DNA from: QZLE01 sp033852135
GTDB taxonomy: Bacteria > Pseudomonadota > Gammaproteobacteria > QZLD01
Assembly (NCBI GenBank): GCA_033852135.1
Contig: JAWSVB010000007.1
Coordinates: 284,155 to 348,154 of the forward strand
Direction: 5' to 3'
DNA: 64,000 nt
A model generated the notes under the pieces. The model was given only the letters and a program-made list of their open reading frames with translations, searched no databases and was not told where the DNA came from. Position numbers and translations under genes: made by a program. Position 1 is the stretch's first letter. Each line of letters begins with the position of its first letter. Below, in pieces: positions 1-7,656 of the stretch.

Positions 1-500
1 CGGCAAAAAAGAGCCTGAGCTAGATTAAGGCGCATCCGCCATCCACCAGAAAATTCAGAAACTGGTTTAGCCATATCTTCAGCAGAAAACCCTAAGCCAT
101 CCAATAGTTCTGCAGCTCTGTTATTACATGTATAGCCATTAATAGCATCAATCTTTGCATGCAAACTTGCTATATTGCCCCCGTCACCATGAGACTCTTC
201 CTTTTCAAGTTTTTCCTGTAGCTGCCTAAGTTCTCTATCACCATCGATCACATGGTCAATAGCCGCTTTTTTAATTGACGGGGTTTCTTGTGCTACGCTT
301 GAGATAACTATATTGCCAGATAATTCAATCTTCCCAGCATCAAGAGACAACTCCTCCCTTATTAAAGAAAACAGAGAACTTTTACCAGTTCCATTTGCAC
401 CAACCAGACCCACACGCTGATTTGCAAACACAGAAAGTGAAGCATGATCAAATAGTTGTCTTCCACCACGGAAAAGAGATATTTCGCTGATTTTAAGCAT
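1..500 (-). CDS. yheS: ABC-F family ATPase, N-terminal part (YheS-like), cut by window edge
   Basis: This is the first ~166 residues of a soluble ABC-F protein; these tandem-ATPase proteins act on ribosomes rather than in transport. It starts at MLKISEISLF. The Walker A motif GANGTGKSS lies near residues 34-42 and the ABC signature FSGGWRMRL near the cut end. The stretch with VIDGDRELRQL and the downstream RAAELLDGLGF closely resemble E. coli YheS as I remember it. The C-terminal half lies outside the window. It is read on the same strand as cheR but separated from it by about 400 bp of repeats, so it is probably a separate transcript. Assignment to ABC-F is firm; the YheS subfamily is likely. 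Confidence 0.85.
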   Translation of the reverse strand, partial: MLKISEISLFRGGRQLFDHASLSVFANQRVGLVGANGTGKSSLFSLIREELSLDAGKIELSGNIVISSVAQETPSIKKAAIDHVIDGDRELRQLQEKLEKEESHGDGGNIASLHAKIDAINGYTCNNRAAELLDGLGFSAEDMAKPVSEFSGGWRMRLNLAQALFC

Positions 501-647
501 TTAAATGTTATCGGCACTAAAAATTTGGAGCTGGCTATTATGCCGCAAATAGCCAGCGCGGTATATATATAACGACCTTTACCACACAAGTAGGCACTTA
601 AGTTATATGAAGTTTAATAAACTAGACACCAAGAAACTAGCCCCATT

Positions 648-896
648 AAAAATCCTGGAATTATTTTTTCTAAGACTAGGCTTGTCGAAGCCTTATGAGG
701 GCGCATATTTTATATCTGTAACCGAAGAAGCCTGGAGATATAACGCAGCATTAAGAAATACTGCCCATACCAAAATTCTGGAAATATTTTTTCTAAGACA
801 AGGCCTATCGAAGCCTTGTGAGGGCGCATATTTTAATATGTAACCGAGCAAGCCTGGAGATATAACGCAGTATTAGGAAAAATAGGCCAGAATTTT
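648..896. repeat. Duplicated ~123-bp element with internal hairpins (gene-free 501-900)
   Basis: Two diverged copies lie head to tail, about 655-777 and 778-896. Each has a CTGGAA-A/T-rich start, a hairpin (AGGCTT/AAGCCT at 678-693; ACAAGGC/GCCTTGT at 798-819), the string GAGGGCGCATATTTTA, and then AGCCTGGAGATATAACGCAG. The second copy is bounded by AAAATTCTGG (772-781) and its reverse complement CCAGAATTTT (887-896), as in a small palindromic element. A 78-codon open frame across both copies translates the repeat twice and is unlikely to be a gene. I see nothing else in 501-900. Confidence 0.75.
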
Positions 897-900
897 AATT

Positions 901-1728
901 TTATTTCTTTTTATATACAACACCAGATCTAAACTTAATAAATTCATATGCACTTGCGTGGGCACCGAGAGACTCCGAAGCTCCAAGCACTAAATAACCA
1001 CCATCATTCAATATTTGAGTCATTCCACCAATTATCTGGTTTCTCACCTCTGTAGAGAAGTAAATTAATACGTTTCTGCAAAAGATAACGTCAAACTTAC
1101 CTAGCGCTTTGTAACTATCAAGTAGGTTGAAATTCCGAAAAGAAACATTTCTTCTTATCTCATCCTTAAGCTTCCATATTCCATCTGGCAGCTCAATAAA
1201 ATAGCTTTTTTTACGATCTGGAGACAAACCTCTATCAATCTCTGATAGTTGATAAACACCACTTTTTGCCTGTTCAATAACAGTTGGAGATATGTCTGTA
1301 CCAAGAATTGTTCCAGACATTCTTGATGCAGAAGTTTTCTGATGTTCTGCCATAGCCATAGCTATTGAATACGGCTCCTGCCCTGTCGAACAAGCAGATG
1401 ACCAAACTTTAATATGGCTTTTCTTTGCTGCAGCGAACCCTGGATAAATAACAGATAAGAGCACTGAAAAAGGGTAATCATCCCTAAACCATTGAGTTTC
1501 ATTAGTGGTCATAAGATCTATAACCCGACCACGCAATTCAGAACTACCAACCCCTTTTAACTTTTCAACAAGATCCCCCAGGTCAGAAAATGAATTCTCA
1601 TTCATAAGCCTGGTAAGCCTGCTAGTAACTAAATATTGTTTATTCGCACCCAATACAATGCCGCAAAACTCTTCAAGCAACTCACGAAAAGCATCATAGT
1701 GTTTGGGGTTTATTCGCTTAAGTGGCAA
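901..1728 (-). CDS. cheR: Chemotaxis protein methyltransferase CheR
   Basis: CheR methylates glutamates of chemoreceptors with S-adenosylmethionine and sets receptor adaptation with CheB. The 275 residues fit the family. There is an N-terminal helical CheR_N domain (~1-65), the TTNETQWFRD motif (~74-83), the SAM-binding loop SACSTGQEPYS (~110-120) and FDVIFCRNVLIYF (~212-224). It lies 29 bp downstream of cheV on the same strand and is probably cotranscribed with it. In Pseudomonas-type genomes cheR is followed by flgB and the rod/hook genes. Here it is followed by the repeat region and yheS. Confidence 0.95.
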   Translation of the reverse strand: MPLKRINPKHYDAFRELLEEFCGIVLGANKQYLVTSRLTRLMNENSFSDLGDLVEKLKGVGSSELRGRVIDLMTTNETQWFRDDYPFSVLLSVIYPGFAAAKKSHIKVWSSACSTGQEPYSIAMAMAEHQKTSASRMSGTILGTDISPTVIEQAKSGVYQLSEIDRGLSPDRKKSYFIELPDGIWKLKDEIRRNVSFRNFNLLDSYKALGKFDVIFCRNVLIYFSTEVRNQIIGGMTQILNDGGYLVLGASESLGAHASAYEFIKFRSGVVYKKK

Positions 1729-1757
1729 AAGGCCTCCCTATCTTTAGTTCAAATTAT

Positions 1758-2699
1758 TTATTCGCCTAAAACTTCTTTAAGCCTACCAATTACAGCACCA
1801 GCTAAATCATCAGCATTAAATTTAGCAATGAATTTATTAGCGCCTACAGTCTTAATCATATCCTGATTAAAAACACCGCTTAGCGATGTATGCAGCAAAA
1901 CAAACAAATCTTTCAATCTTTCATCATTTCTGATCTCTGTCGTTAATGTATACCCATCCATCATTGGCATCTCAATGTCAGACAGAACCATTACCAATTT
2001 TTTGAATGAGAATTCGGGGTCATCCGCCCATTTTTTAAGCGCTTCAAGCCCTTCTTTACCATTCTTAGCCATGGTTATATTCAACCCTGTAGGCTCGACA
2101 GTCCTCTTTATCTGATTTCGAGCTACTACTGAATCATCAATTATCAAAATATGATAATCCTTAGCTAGCTCACTAATATTACGCGTTTGTTCTTCTGCCT
2201 CTTGAGATACTTTTAAATCTATTTCAGTAACTTCAGACAATATCTTTTCTACATCTATTATTTGAACAAGCTCACCGTCAAGCCTCGTAACCGCTGTCAA
2301 ATAACTATCTAAAGTAGTTTGACTTGGAGGAGGCATCACATCCTTCCAGTTCATATTTACAATTCTATCGACACTGCCAACTTTAAACCCTTGCACACTT
2401 CTATTGTATTCAGTAATAATTACTGAACCATTGGAGTCATCACCCAGAACCATCCCACCAACAGATCTTTGTAAGTCAATTATTGAGATCGTTGACCCAC
2501 GATAATTTGTAATCCCAATTACTGCAGGATGTGCATGTGGCACTTTGGTTATAACCGGCGCTCGAATAACCTCTCGAACTTTAAATACATTAATCCCAAA
2601 TCGCTGCGTACCAGCAAGAGAAAACAGCAGCAATTCCATACGATTTCTACCTGCAAGCTGCGTTCTTTGGTCTACTGATGCCATAAATCCTGTGGCCAT
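1758..2699 (-). CDS. cheV: Chemotaxis coupling/response regulator protein CheV
   Basis: CheV couples receptors to CheA through a CheW-like domain (~20-160) and carries a C-terminal receiver domain (~185-310). The receiver shows the acidic pocket in ILIIDDS, the phosphoacceptor Asp in LSDIEMP and the conserved Lys in NKFIAKF. The N-terminal signature SVDQRTQLAGRNRMELLLF is typical of the family. The start at MATGF is used because AAGGG lies about 13 bases upstream; a start at the next Met, five codons in, is possible. The divergent neighbour is flgA, so both share the 190-bp region 2700-2890. The flagellar context supports a role in swimming chemotaxis. Confidence 0.95.
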   Translation of the reverse strand: MATGFMASVDQRTQLAGRNRMELLLFSLAGTQRFGINVFKVREVIRAPVITKVPHAHPAVIGITNYRGSTISIIDLQRSVGGMVLGDDSNGSVIITEYNRSVQGFKVGSVDRIVNMNWKDVMPPPSQTTLDSYLTAVTRLDGELVQIIDVEKILSEVTEIDLKVSQEAEEQTRNISELAKDYHILIIDDSVVARNQIKRTVEPTGLNITMAKNGKEGLEALKKWADDPEFSFKKLVMVLSDIEMPMMDGYTLTTEIRNDERLKDLFVLLHTSLSGVFNQDMIKTVGANKFIAKFNADDLAGAVIGRLKEVLGE

Positions 2700-2805
2700 A
2701 CTTATCTTACCCTTATATATTTTTTAATGCTCCAACATAAAAATTAGTACAATATAGAGCTAATAGCCACCACCTATAGCCAAATTTGTGACACTAGTAA
2801 TAAAA

Positions 2806-2821
2806 TGGTACTGATAATGCA
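2806..2821 (+). promoter_or_regulatory. Candidate sigma-54 promoter for flgA
   Basis: TGGTACTGATAATGCA fits the -24/-12 layout: GG and GC dinucleotides at the standard spacing in a TGGYAC-N5-WTGCA frame. It ends 69 bp before the flgA start. In polar-flagellated Gammaproteobacteria class II flagellar genes are often RpoN/FleQ dependent, which makes this plausible. The -24 element has one departure from consensus (T for C). Confidence 0.5.
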
Positions 2822-2890
2822 TATATTTAATTATATATTAGATTCGTCAAAATTTAGTTATACCAAACAAAATCAATTTACGAGAAGAAA

Positions 2891-3607
2891 ATGACTGCTA
2901 TTTTAAAGAGAATAACTGCAATAACCATATTGATACTCTGCATAACAAGCAATGCATTATCTCAAAATCCTACCTATGAAGATTTAGACCAATTAAAAAC
3001 CAAAACCACCAACTTTTTAAAACAACAGTACAGTGAACACGATATTTCACCAACAATAACTATTAACAATATTGATAAGCGCTTAAAACTTCAAAAATGC
3101 TCAAAAGAACCAGAATTAAAAATAAAATCGAGTAATAAAAAATTTGGCCCAGTTACTGTCTTTGTAAAATGTACTGATGAAAAGCCATGGTCTTTATATA
3201 TACCAGCCATAGTAACAGGATATGCAAATATTCTAGTATCATCTCAAGGGGTTTTTAAAGGAACAATACTAAAGTCAAAGCATTTAAAAATTCAAAAAAC
3301 AGATTTATCAAAAGCTTATTATGGGTATTACTCCGCTCCAGAAGAAATAATAGGTATGCAAGTTAGCAGAACCATTCCTGCTGGCGTAATTATTAACCAA
3401 TCTTTCATAGAGCTACCTGATATTATTAAAAAAGGACAAGATATTTTTATTCTAGCTTCGACAAAAGGTATAAACGTTCAATTAAAAGGAACGGCCTTAA
3501 TGGATGGTAAGATTGGGCAAATAATTAAAGTAAAAAACTCATCTTCAGGCAAAACCATACAAGGCAAGGTGGTATCAGCTTCAAAAGTTATGGTTGCTTT
3601 AGATTAA
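2891..3607 (+). CDS. flgA: Flagellar P-ring assembly chaperone FlgA
   Basis: FlgA is a periplasmic chaperone that helps FlgI polymerise into the P ring around the flagellar rod. The 238-residue protein has a Sec signal peptide (~1-24, ending near NALSQ), then an N-terminal domain with paired cysteines (LQKCSKEPEL and FVKCTDEKPW). A SAF domain starts near GTILKSKHLK (~120) and includes the VSRTIPAGVIINQSF segment. The C-terminal part is the conserved beta domain (GINVQLKGTALMDGKIGQ). GAGAAGAAA just upstream of the ATG is a weak ribosome-binding site. Codon use is markedly AT-rich, as in the rest of this flagellar patch. Confidence 0.93.
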   Translation: MTAILKRITAITILILCITSNALSQNPTYEDLDQLKTKTTNFLKQQYSEHDISPTITINNIDKRLKLQKCSKEPELKIKSSNKKFGPVTVFVKCTDEKPWSLYIPAIVTGYANILVSSQGVFKGTILKSKHLKIQKTDLSKAYYGYYSAPEEIIGMQVSRTIPAGVIINQSFIELPDIIKKGQDIFILASTKGINVQLKGTALMDGKIGQIIKVKNSSSGKTIQGKVVSASKVMVALD

Positions 3608-3706
3608 ACGCAAAGGTAACATAAGACTTAACACACTGAAACAACAATACTTTATTGCCTTTTCAGTCAAATAATAAAAAAATCCAATCTTTTTACAAAA
3701 AAACAC

Positions 3707-3733
3707 TAAAGTAATATTTGTTGCTGCCGATAA
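3707..3733 (+). promoter_or_regulatory. Sigma-28 (FliA) promoter of flgM
   Basis: TAAA (3707-3710), a 15-bp spacer and GCCGATAA (3726-3733) match the enterobacterial FliA consensus TAAA-N15-GCCGATAA exactly. It lies 116 bp before the flgM ATG. Placing the anti-sigma-28 gene under its own target sigma factor is the usual feedback wiring. Confidence 0.9.
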
Positions 3734-3848
3734 AATATATGATAGCTAGCAAAGGCAACAAGATGCTGCCGAAAATACGTAGTTTTGTTGAGCAATGGTT
3801 ACAAGGAACTTATTAGTAAATGCTCAACAGGACACAGAGGAACTAACC

Positions 3849-4166
3849 ATGAGCAATATAATTGATAGCGGTTCAACCCTTAGAAATATGGGGTTAGCTG
3901 ACAACAAAAAAGCACAAACTAGCAGTAGCGCAAAAGCTACCCCTGAGAGCACTGCAGCAGCTGTAAACACAGATTCAGCTGACAAAGTTGAGATCTCAAC
4001 TGCTTCAGAGAAACTATCTCTAGTTAGAGAAACTATTGCATCAACACCTGAAGTTGATACTGCAAGAGTTGATGATATTAAAGCAAAAATTGCTGCTGGA
4101 GAATATCCTGTAAATCCTGATCAAATAGCAGACAAAATGATTGACTTGGAGAAATTGCTTTCCTAG
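3849..4166 (+). CDS. flgM: Anti-sigma-28 factor FlgM
   Basis: FlgM binds and inhibits FliA until the hook is complete, then is exported through the flagellar secretion apparatus. The start chosen is ATG at 3849 (MSNIIDSG), preceded by GAGGAAC. A longer frame opening at 3795 lacks a ribosome-binding site. The 105 residues have a low-complexity, disordered N-terminal half rich in Ser, Ala and Thr, and the conserved C-terminal helices: ADKVEIS, VDDIKAKIAAGEYPVNPDQI and AEKM-like ADKMI. The family is about 95-110 residues long. It sits 14 bp before flgN. Confidence 0.93.
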   Translation: MSNIIDSGSTLRNMGLADNKKAQTSSSAKATPESTAAAVNTDSADKVEISTASEKLSLVRETIASTPEVDTARVDDIKAKIAAGEYPVNPDQIADKMIDLEKLLS

Positions 4167-4180
4167 ATTACAATAACTAA

Positions 4181-4666
4181 ATGAATACAGATAATAAAAT
4201 TCAAGACTTTATTAAGTTGCTTCAAGACGCAACTTACGCTTCAACTGAGCTTCAAGAACTTTTAAAACTTGAGATGCAGCTTCTGGCGTCTCGTAAATTT
4301 GAAGACCTCAATGAAGTACTTACCAAAAAAATGAAAATAATAGATCAACTTGAAAATCAGGATAAGATGCGCTCTGAATTCTTATCCTCTGCTGGCTATA
4401 CTGCAGATGAAGTTGGAACAAAGAAGTTTTTATCCGACCATAAAAATGATGAACTGGCAGAAGCCTGGCAGAAACTTATGGATATCATCAAAGAATGTCA
4501 GGTAATTAACCAGTCCAATGGAATGGTGGTATCAAAAAATCAAGCCCACATAAAACAAGCAATGAACATAATAACCGGTGGAAATAATTCCGGTAGCAAC
4601 GATACTTATAATAATAAAGGGGTTCAAAGCTATAGCTCATCTCGCAGAGATATTTCTAAAGCTTAA
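4181..4666 (+). CDS. flgN: Flagellar export chaperone FlgN
   Basis: FlgN is a cytoplasmic chaperone for the hook-filament junction proteins FlgK and FlgL. The 161-residue product is almost entirely helical and charged, with the FlgN-type segment LLKLEMQLLASRKFEDLNEVLTKK split over ~26-50 and a Ser/Asn-rich tail (~132-161). Sequence conservation in this family is low, so the call rests on length, helix pattern and position directly after flgM. It is probably cotranscribed with flgM and the PilZ gene behind it. Confidence 0.85.
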   Translation: MNTDNKIQDFIKLLQDATYASTELQELLKLEMQLLASRKFEDLNEVLTKKMKIIDQLENQDKMRSEFLSSAGYTADEVGTKKFLSDHKNDELAEAWQKLMDIIKECQVINQSNGMVVSKNQAHIKQAMNIITGGNNSGSNDTYNNKGVQSYSSSRRDISKA

Positions 4667-4709
4667 TACCCACAACAAATTAATCTAGCAGGTGGGGCAT
4701 TTTATTAAA

Positions 4710-5417
4710 ATGCACGAAAAAGAATTCACAAAGATCACTAACCGCGGGCAATTACGCAACATTTTAAGCCAAATTTGCAATAGAAATGCAATGCTTAATA
4801 TTAGCCTTGAAGATAACAGTGATATATATTCCAGCGCCCTGTTGGATATTGATGAAAAAAAGAAACTTTTAAAAATTGATGAGCTTAACCCTCAGAATGG
4901 GCATGATCTAATTGCAAAAAATTCCATACTTAAGGTGCACTGCAGGCATTCAGGAAGCGAATCAATATTTAATTTAAAAATAAAAAAAATAGATATAGAA
5001 AATGATATTTTTTATTACCTAGCCTCAATTCCAACGGAAATTAACCACTATCAACGCCGCAACTCATTGCGAGTTTCTCCTGCATTATCTCTTGAACCAG
5101 AGATTACTATATTCAGCAACGGCTTTCATACACTAGGTAAAATTCATAATATTTCATATTCTGGAGTTGGAGGAATCATTGATGGCCTATCAATTCCTGA
5201 ACTTGAAGAGACGTACTCTGTTCAGATATCATTTAATACTGAAGCACCAATAATTACCCCAATCAGAATAAAATTTATCGGGGCCGCTGGGCACAGGGGG
5301 GTTCGTCGATTTGGGGCAACATTTATTAGCCTAACCCCAGATGATGAGCAACGAATAACTAATATGGTCAATAAGATTCAACGCTACTATATTCGACGTG
5401 GAAATATCACCACATAA
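4710..5417 (+). CDS. ycgR: YcgR-like flagellar brake protein (YcgR and PilZ domains)
   Basis: Proteins of this kind bind cyclic di-GMP and slow or bias the flagellar motor. The N-terminal half (~1-105) is the YcgR/FlgZ beta domain. The PilZ domain begins at YQRRNSLRVSP, which supplies the RxxxR c-di-GMP motif, and continues with NISYSGVGG, the D/NxSxxG motif. Both binding motifs look intact. I chose ATG at 4710 (MHEKEF) with AGGTGGGG 13 bases upstream; a GTG at 4692 in the same frame is an alternative. It follows flgN by about 40 bp, the standard position in Pseudomonas-like genomes. Confidence 0.9.
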   Translation: MHEKEFTKITNRGQLRNILSQICNRNAMLNISLEDNSDIYSSALLDIDEKKKLLKIDELNPQNGHDLIAKNSILKVHCRHSGSESIFNLKIKKIDIENDIFYYLASIPTEINHYQRRNSLRVSPALSLEPEITIFSNGFHTLGKIHNISYSGVGGIIDGLSIPELEETYSVQISFNTEAPIITPIRIKFIGAAGHRGVRRFGATFISLTPDDEQRITNMVNKIQRYYIRRGNITT

Positions 5418-5448
5418 CTACTCATTTCACAAAAACCCACTCAAAAAT

Positions 5449-5477
5449 GTGACATGCGTCTCATTTTTGTCTATAAT
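5449..5477 (+). promoter_or_regulatory. Sigma-70-type promoter ahead of the Arg-rich gene
   Basis: GTGACA (5449-5454), a 17-bp spacer and a perfect TATAAT (5472-5477). Downstream in the leader an inverted repeat GCGCAT/ATGCGC (5518-5549) lies between the promoter and the start codon at 5600. The small gene therefore probably has its own transcript rather than reading through from flgN. Confidence 0.65.
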
Positions 5478-5599
5478 CAAATTCCGTAGAAATAATGTTG
5501 TTGAACAAAGGATTAAAGCGCATTTAACGCCTTATATAGACTAATGCGCCATTTCAGCAGCTAGCCAACCCGTAAACAGTGATGTTGTGGAAAAGTAAA

Positions 5600-5788
5600 A
5601 TGAACTTAGAAAAAAGTACAGCAGAGCAAACAGTTATCGACCGTAGAAGCGACCAACGTAGAACAGAGAGAGACAGAAGAACAACCTTCCGTTTTTTAAT
5701 GGAAAAACCTAATCGCAGATCAGGAAGAGACAGAAGAGCAAATCAAGATATTTGGAGTGAACAACTGTATCTACGCACTGGTAACTAA
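5600..5788 (+). CDS. Small arginine-rich protein A, unrecognised
   Basis: Sixty-two residues, start ATG at 5600 with TGGAAAAG upstream; an in-frame ATG at 5579 is less likely. The sequence is dominated by arginine pairs: DRRSDQRRTERDRR, then FRF and a second cluster NRRSGRDRR. It is highly basic with no signal peptide or membrane segment. It aligns by eye with protein B (5953-6129) in the pattern RRxxxRRTxxDRRxxxRF. Function unknown; a nucleic-acid-binding or membrane-surface role is only a guess. Location beside the PilZ flagellar gene may or may not be meaningful. Confidence 0.7.
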   Translation: MNLEKSTAEQTVIDRRSDQRRTERDRRTTFRFLMEKPNRRSGRDRRANQDIWSEQLYLRTGN

Positions 5789-5952
5789 AAATAAAATTTA
5801 ATAGTTAGAACCACAGCATCAACTATTACTTTTTATAACCAGCAGTTTTGCAGTTAACTCCAAAATAGTTAGCCGGGTAGGATAAAAACCCTTTATTGCG
5901 CCGCACAATAACATTATACTAAGTTACGAAATCAATTAGAAAATGGTCACTT

Positions 5953-6129
5953 GTGAAAAACACTAGAACTATAGCCCTTGATGATAGCAACCGCAGACTC
6001 AGAGAAAGGCGAACCAACTATGATCGCAGAAATTACATCAGGTTTGCACTAGGGGAGCAGCTAAACGACCGCAGAGTTTACTTCGACCGTAGAGACAAGA
6101 AAGCTCTTCTCAAGCTTGAAATCATATAA
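5953..6129 (+). CDS. Small arginine-rich protein B, paralogue of A, GTG start
   Basis: A 58-codon frame opening with GTG at 5953 (VKNTRTIALDD) and ending TAA at 6127-6129. It repeats the organisation of protein A: NRRLRERRTNYDRR, then YIRF, then NDRRVYFDRR. The shared spacing RRxxxRRTxxDRRxxxRF, with a further RR-rich block about 12 residues on, is too specific to be chance and is the main evidence that both frames are coding. No good ribosome-binding site is visible. It converges with tilS, stopping 2 bp before the tilS stop codon. Function unknown. Confidence 0.65.
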   Translation: MKNTRTIALDDSNRRLRERRTNYDRRNYIRFALGEQLNDRRVYFDRRDKKALLKLEII

Positions 6130-6130
6130 A

Positions 6131-7459
6131 TTAAGTTTCAATTAACTTCTGACTAATTTTAATAATACTTTCTCCCTCTTCTGCAAATGGCCGGCAGTAA
6201 CAACACCCAACCACGCACGCTATTTCACCTCCAATGTAAACTATAGGTATTGATCCCCTAATCCATGGTGGAATTTGATACTCCTGAAAGATTTTTTTTA
6301 ATTCATGAGAACCATTACGTCCAAAAGGGCGACAACGCTCACCACCTTGGCGATAGCGTATTGATATATCATTTCTATCAATACATTGTTTACTTATACC
6401 AATACCTGCTCCACTTGTAGAAACAAGAGTAAGTCGCTTATTTAAAGCAACCGGGACATTAAGATCCCAACCCTTTTCCTTAAATAATTTATCACTCTCT
6501 TTGATCTTGTCGATATACAACATCCCTTGATATCGACGTATGATGCCAAAATCCCAGTCTAAGATAGGGTTTTTATCTGCTTTTGCATTCAATAAAGACT
6601 CTATTCCAGATTCAAAGCGATCAGTATTTGGCAAAACTATACTGTTATTTCGAATCCATAAACGCAAAATATTTTTTTGTTTGATGAAATCTAGCTGTTT
6701 CAACTCTGCAACATCTATCAAATTACCTGTACAGATACGCTGTAATTCGGCACATGCAAAAGCATCTATTTGCTCACTTGCCTCCTTACAATGACTTGCG
6801 CTGCGCAACAGTGCCTTTTTAGCTCCTGGCCATCTTTTCTCCAACAACGGGATAATCTCATTTCTCAATAAATTACGGTCATAGTCAGACTGTTGATTAG
6901 TTGGATCTTCTATCCACTTCAGGTGCTGCTGTTTGGCATATACCTCAAGTTGTTTGCGAGAAATATCTAAAAGTGGTCTAAGCAACCTTCCTTTACCCAA
7001 CTTTCTTGATTCAGGAATACCACTTAATCCTTGCACACCCGCCCCTCGCATAGCCTGCTGCAAAAATGTTTCCACCTGATCATCTGCATGATGCGCAAAT
7101 AACATAGTATCGGTGCTTTTATTCAATAACTGTTCAAATGCAGAATAACGAGCATTCCTAGCGGATAGCTCTATGCTTTCACCTGGAGTTTTCTCGAGGT
7201 TTAATGTCACTAATTTATAGTTAATTCCATAACTTCTAACTAACTCACCACAAAATTTAGCCCACTCAGAAGATACTTTCTGCAAACCATGGTCGATATG
7301 TACCGCCGTGATTTTTTTACCTATTAATTTTTCACTGTTCTCAGCAAGCATATGAAGTAAAGCCGTAGAATCCAGTCCACCACTAAAAGCGATCCAAATA
7401 TTACCAATACTCGGATTTAATAGAATTTTATCGATTACTTGTTGGTCTATACTTGGCAT
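6131..7459 (-). CDS. tilS: tRNA(Ile)-lysidine synthase TilS
   Basis: TilS ligates lysine to C34 of the CAU-anticodon tRNA-Ile using ATP, converting its specificity from Met to Ile; it is essential. The N-terminal N-type ATP-pyrophosphatase domain carries the P-loop SGGLDSTALLH (~25-35), HIDHGLQ and FAHHADDQVET. The TilS substrate-binding domain (~245-320) and the C-terminal domain with RPFGRNGSHELKKIFQE follow. At 442 residues it matches the E. coli length. It is the last gene of the long minus-strand block. The 197-bp gap to accA holds a terminator, so it needs its own promoter, which I could not identify with confidence. Confidence 0.95.
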   Translation of the reverse strand: MPSIDQQVIDKILLNPSIGNIWIAFSGGLDSTALLHMLAENSEKLIGKKITAVHIDHGLQKVSSEWAKFCGELVRSYGINYKLVTLNLEKTPGESIELSARNARYSAFEQLLNKSTDTMLFAHHADDQVETFLQQAMRGAGVQGLSGIPESRKLGKGRLLRPLLDISRKQLEVYAKQQHLKWIEDPTNQQSDYDRNLLRNEIIPLLEKRWPGAKKALLRSASHCKEASEQIDAFACAELQRICTGNLIDVAELKQLDFIKQKNILRLWIRNNSIVLPNTDRFESGIESLLNAKADKNPILDWDFGIIRRYQGMLYIDKIKESDKLFKEKGWDLNVPVALNKRLTLVSTSGAGIGISKQCIDRNDISIRYRQGGERCRPFGRNGSHELKKIFQEYQIPPWIRGSIPIVYIGGEIACVVGCCYCRPFAEEGESIIKISQKLIET

Positions 7460-7601
7460 AGGTAAATAAGTTAGCTTAAAAATTAGTCTATAACAATTGA
7501 TAAAGTAAATTTTGGATCATGAGAAATACTGCTTCAGCACCTACAGAATAATGAGATTCTAGAAGTTCTTAAACTACATACGATGATAATATAGTTACCA
7601 T

Positions 7602-7631
7602 ACAAAAAGGGTAAGCCTAAAGCTTACCCTT
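7602..7631 (-). terminator. Rho-independent terminator after accA
   Basis: AAGGGTAAGC (7607-7616) pairs with GCTTACCCTT (7622-7631) around a 5-base loop. Read on the minus strand the stem is followed by a T-rich run (TTTTTG). It lies 25 bp past the accA stop codon and separates accA from tilS. Confidence 0.85.
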
Positions 7632-7656
7632 CTATTATTTATACACGGCTAACCTA

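Noticed and set aside
607..843. 78-codon open frame upstream of cheR
   Set aside because: It only translates the two copies of the hairpin element; no ribosome-binding site and no start context, and substitutions between copies follow hairpin pairing, not codons.
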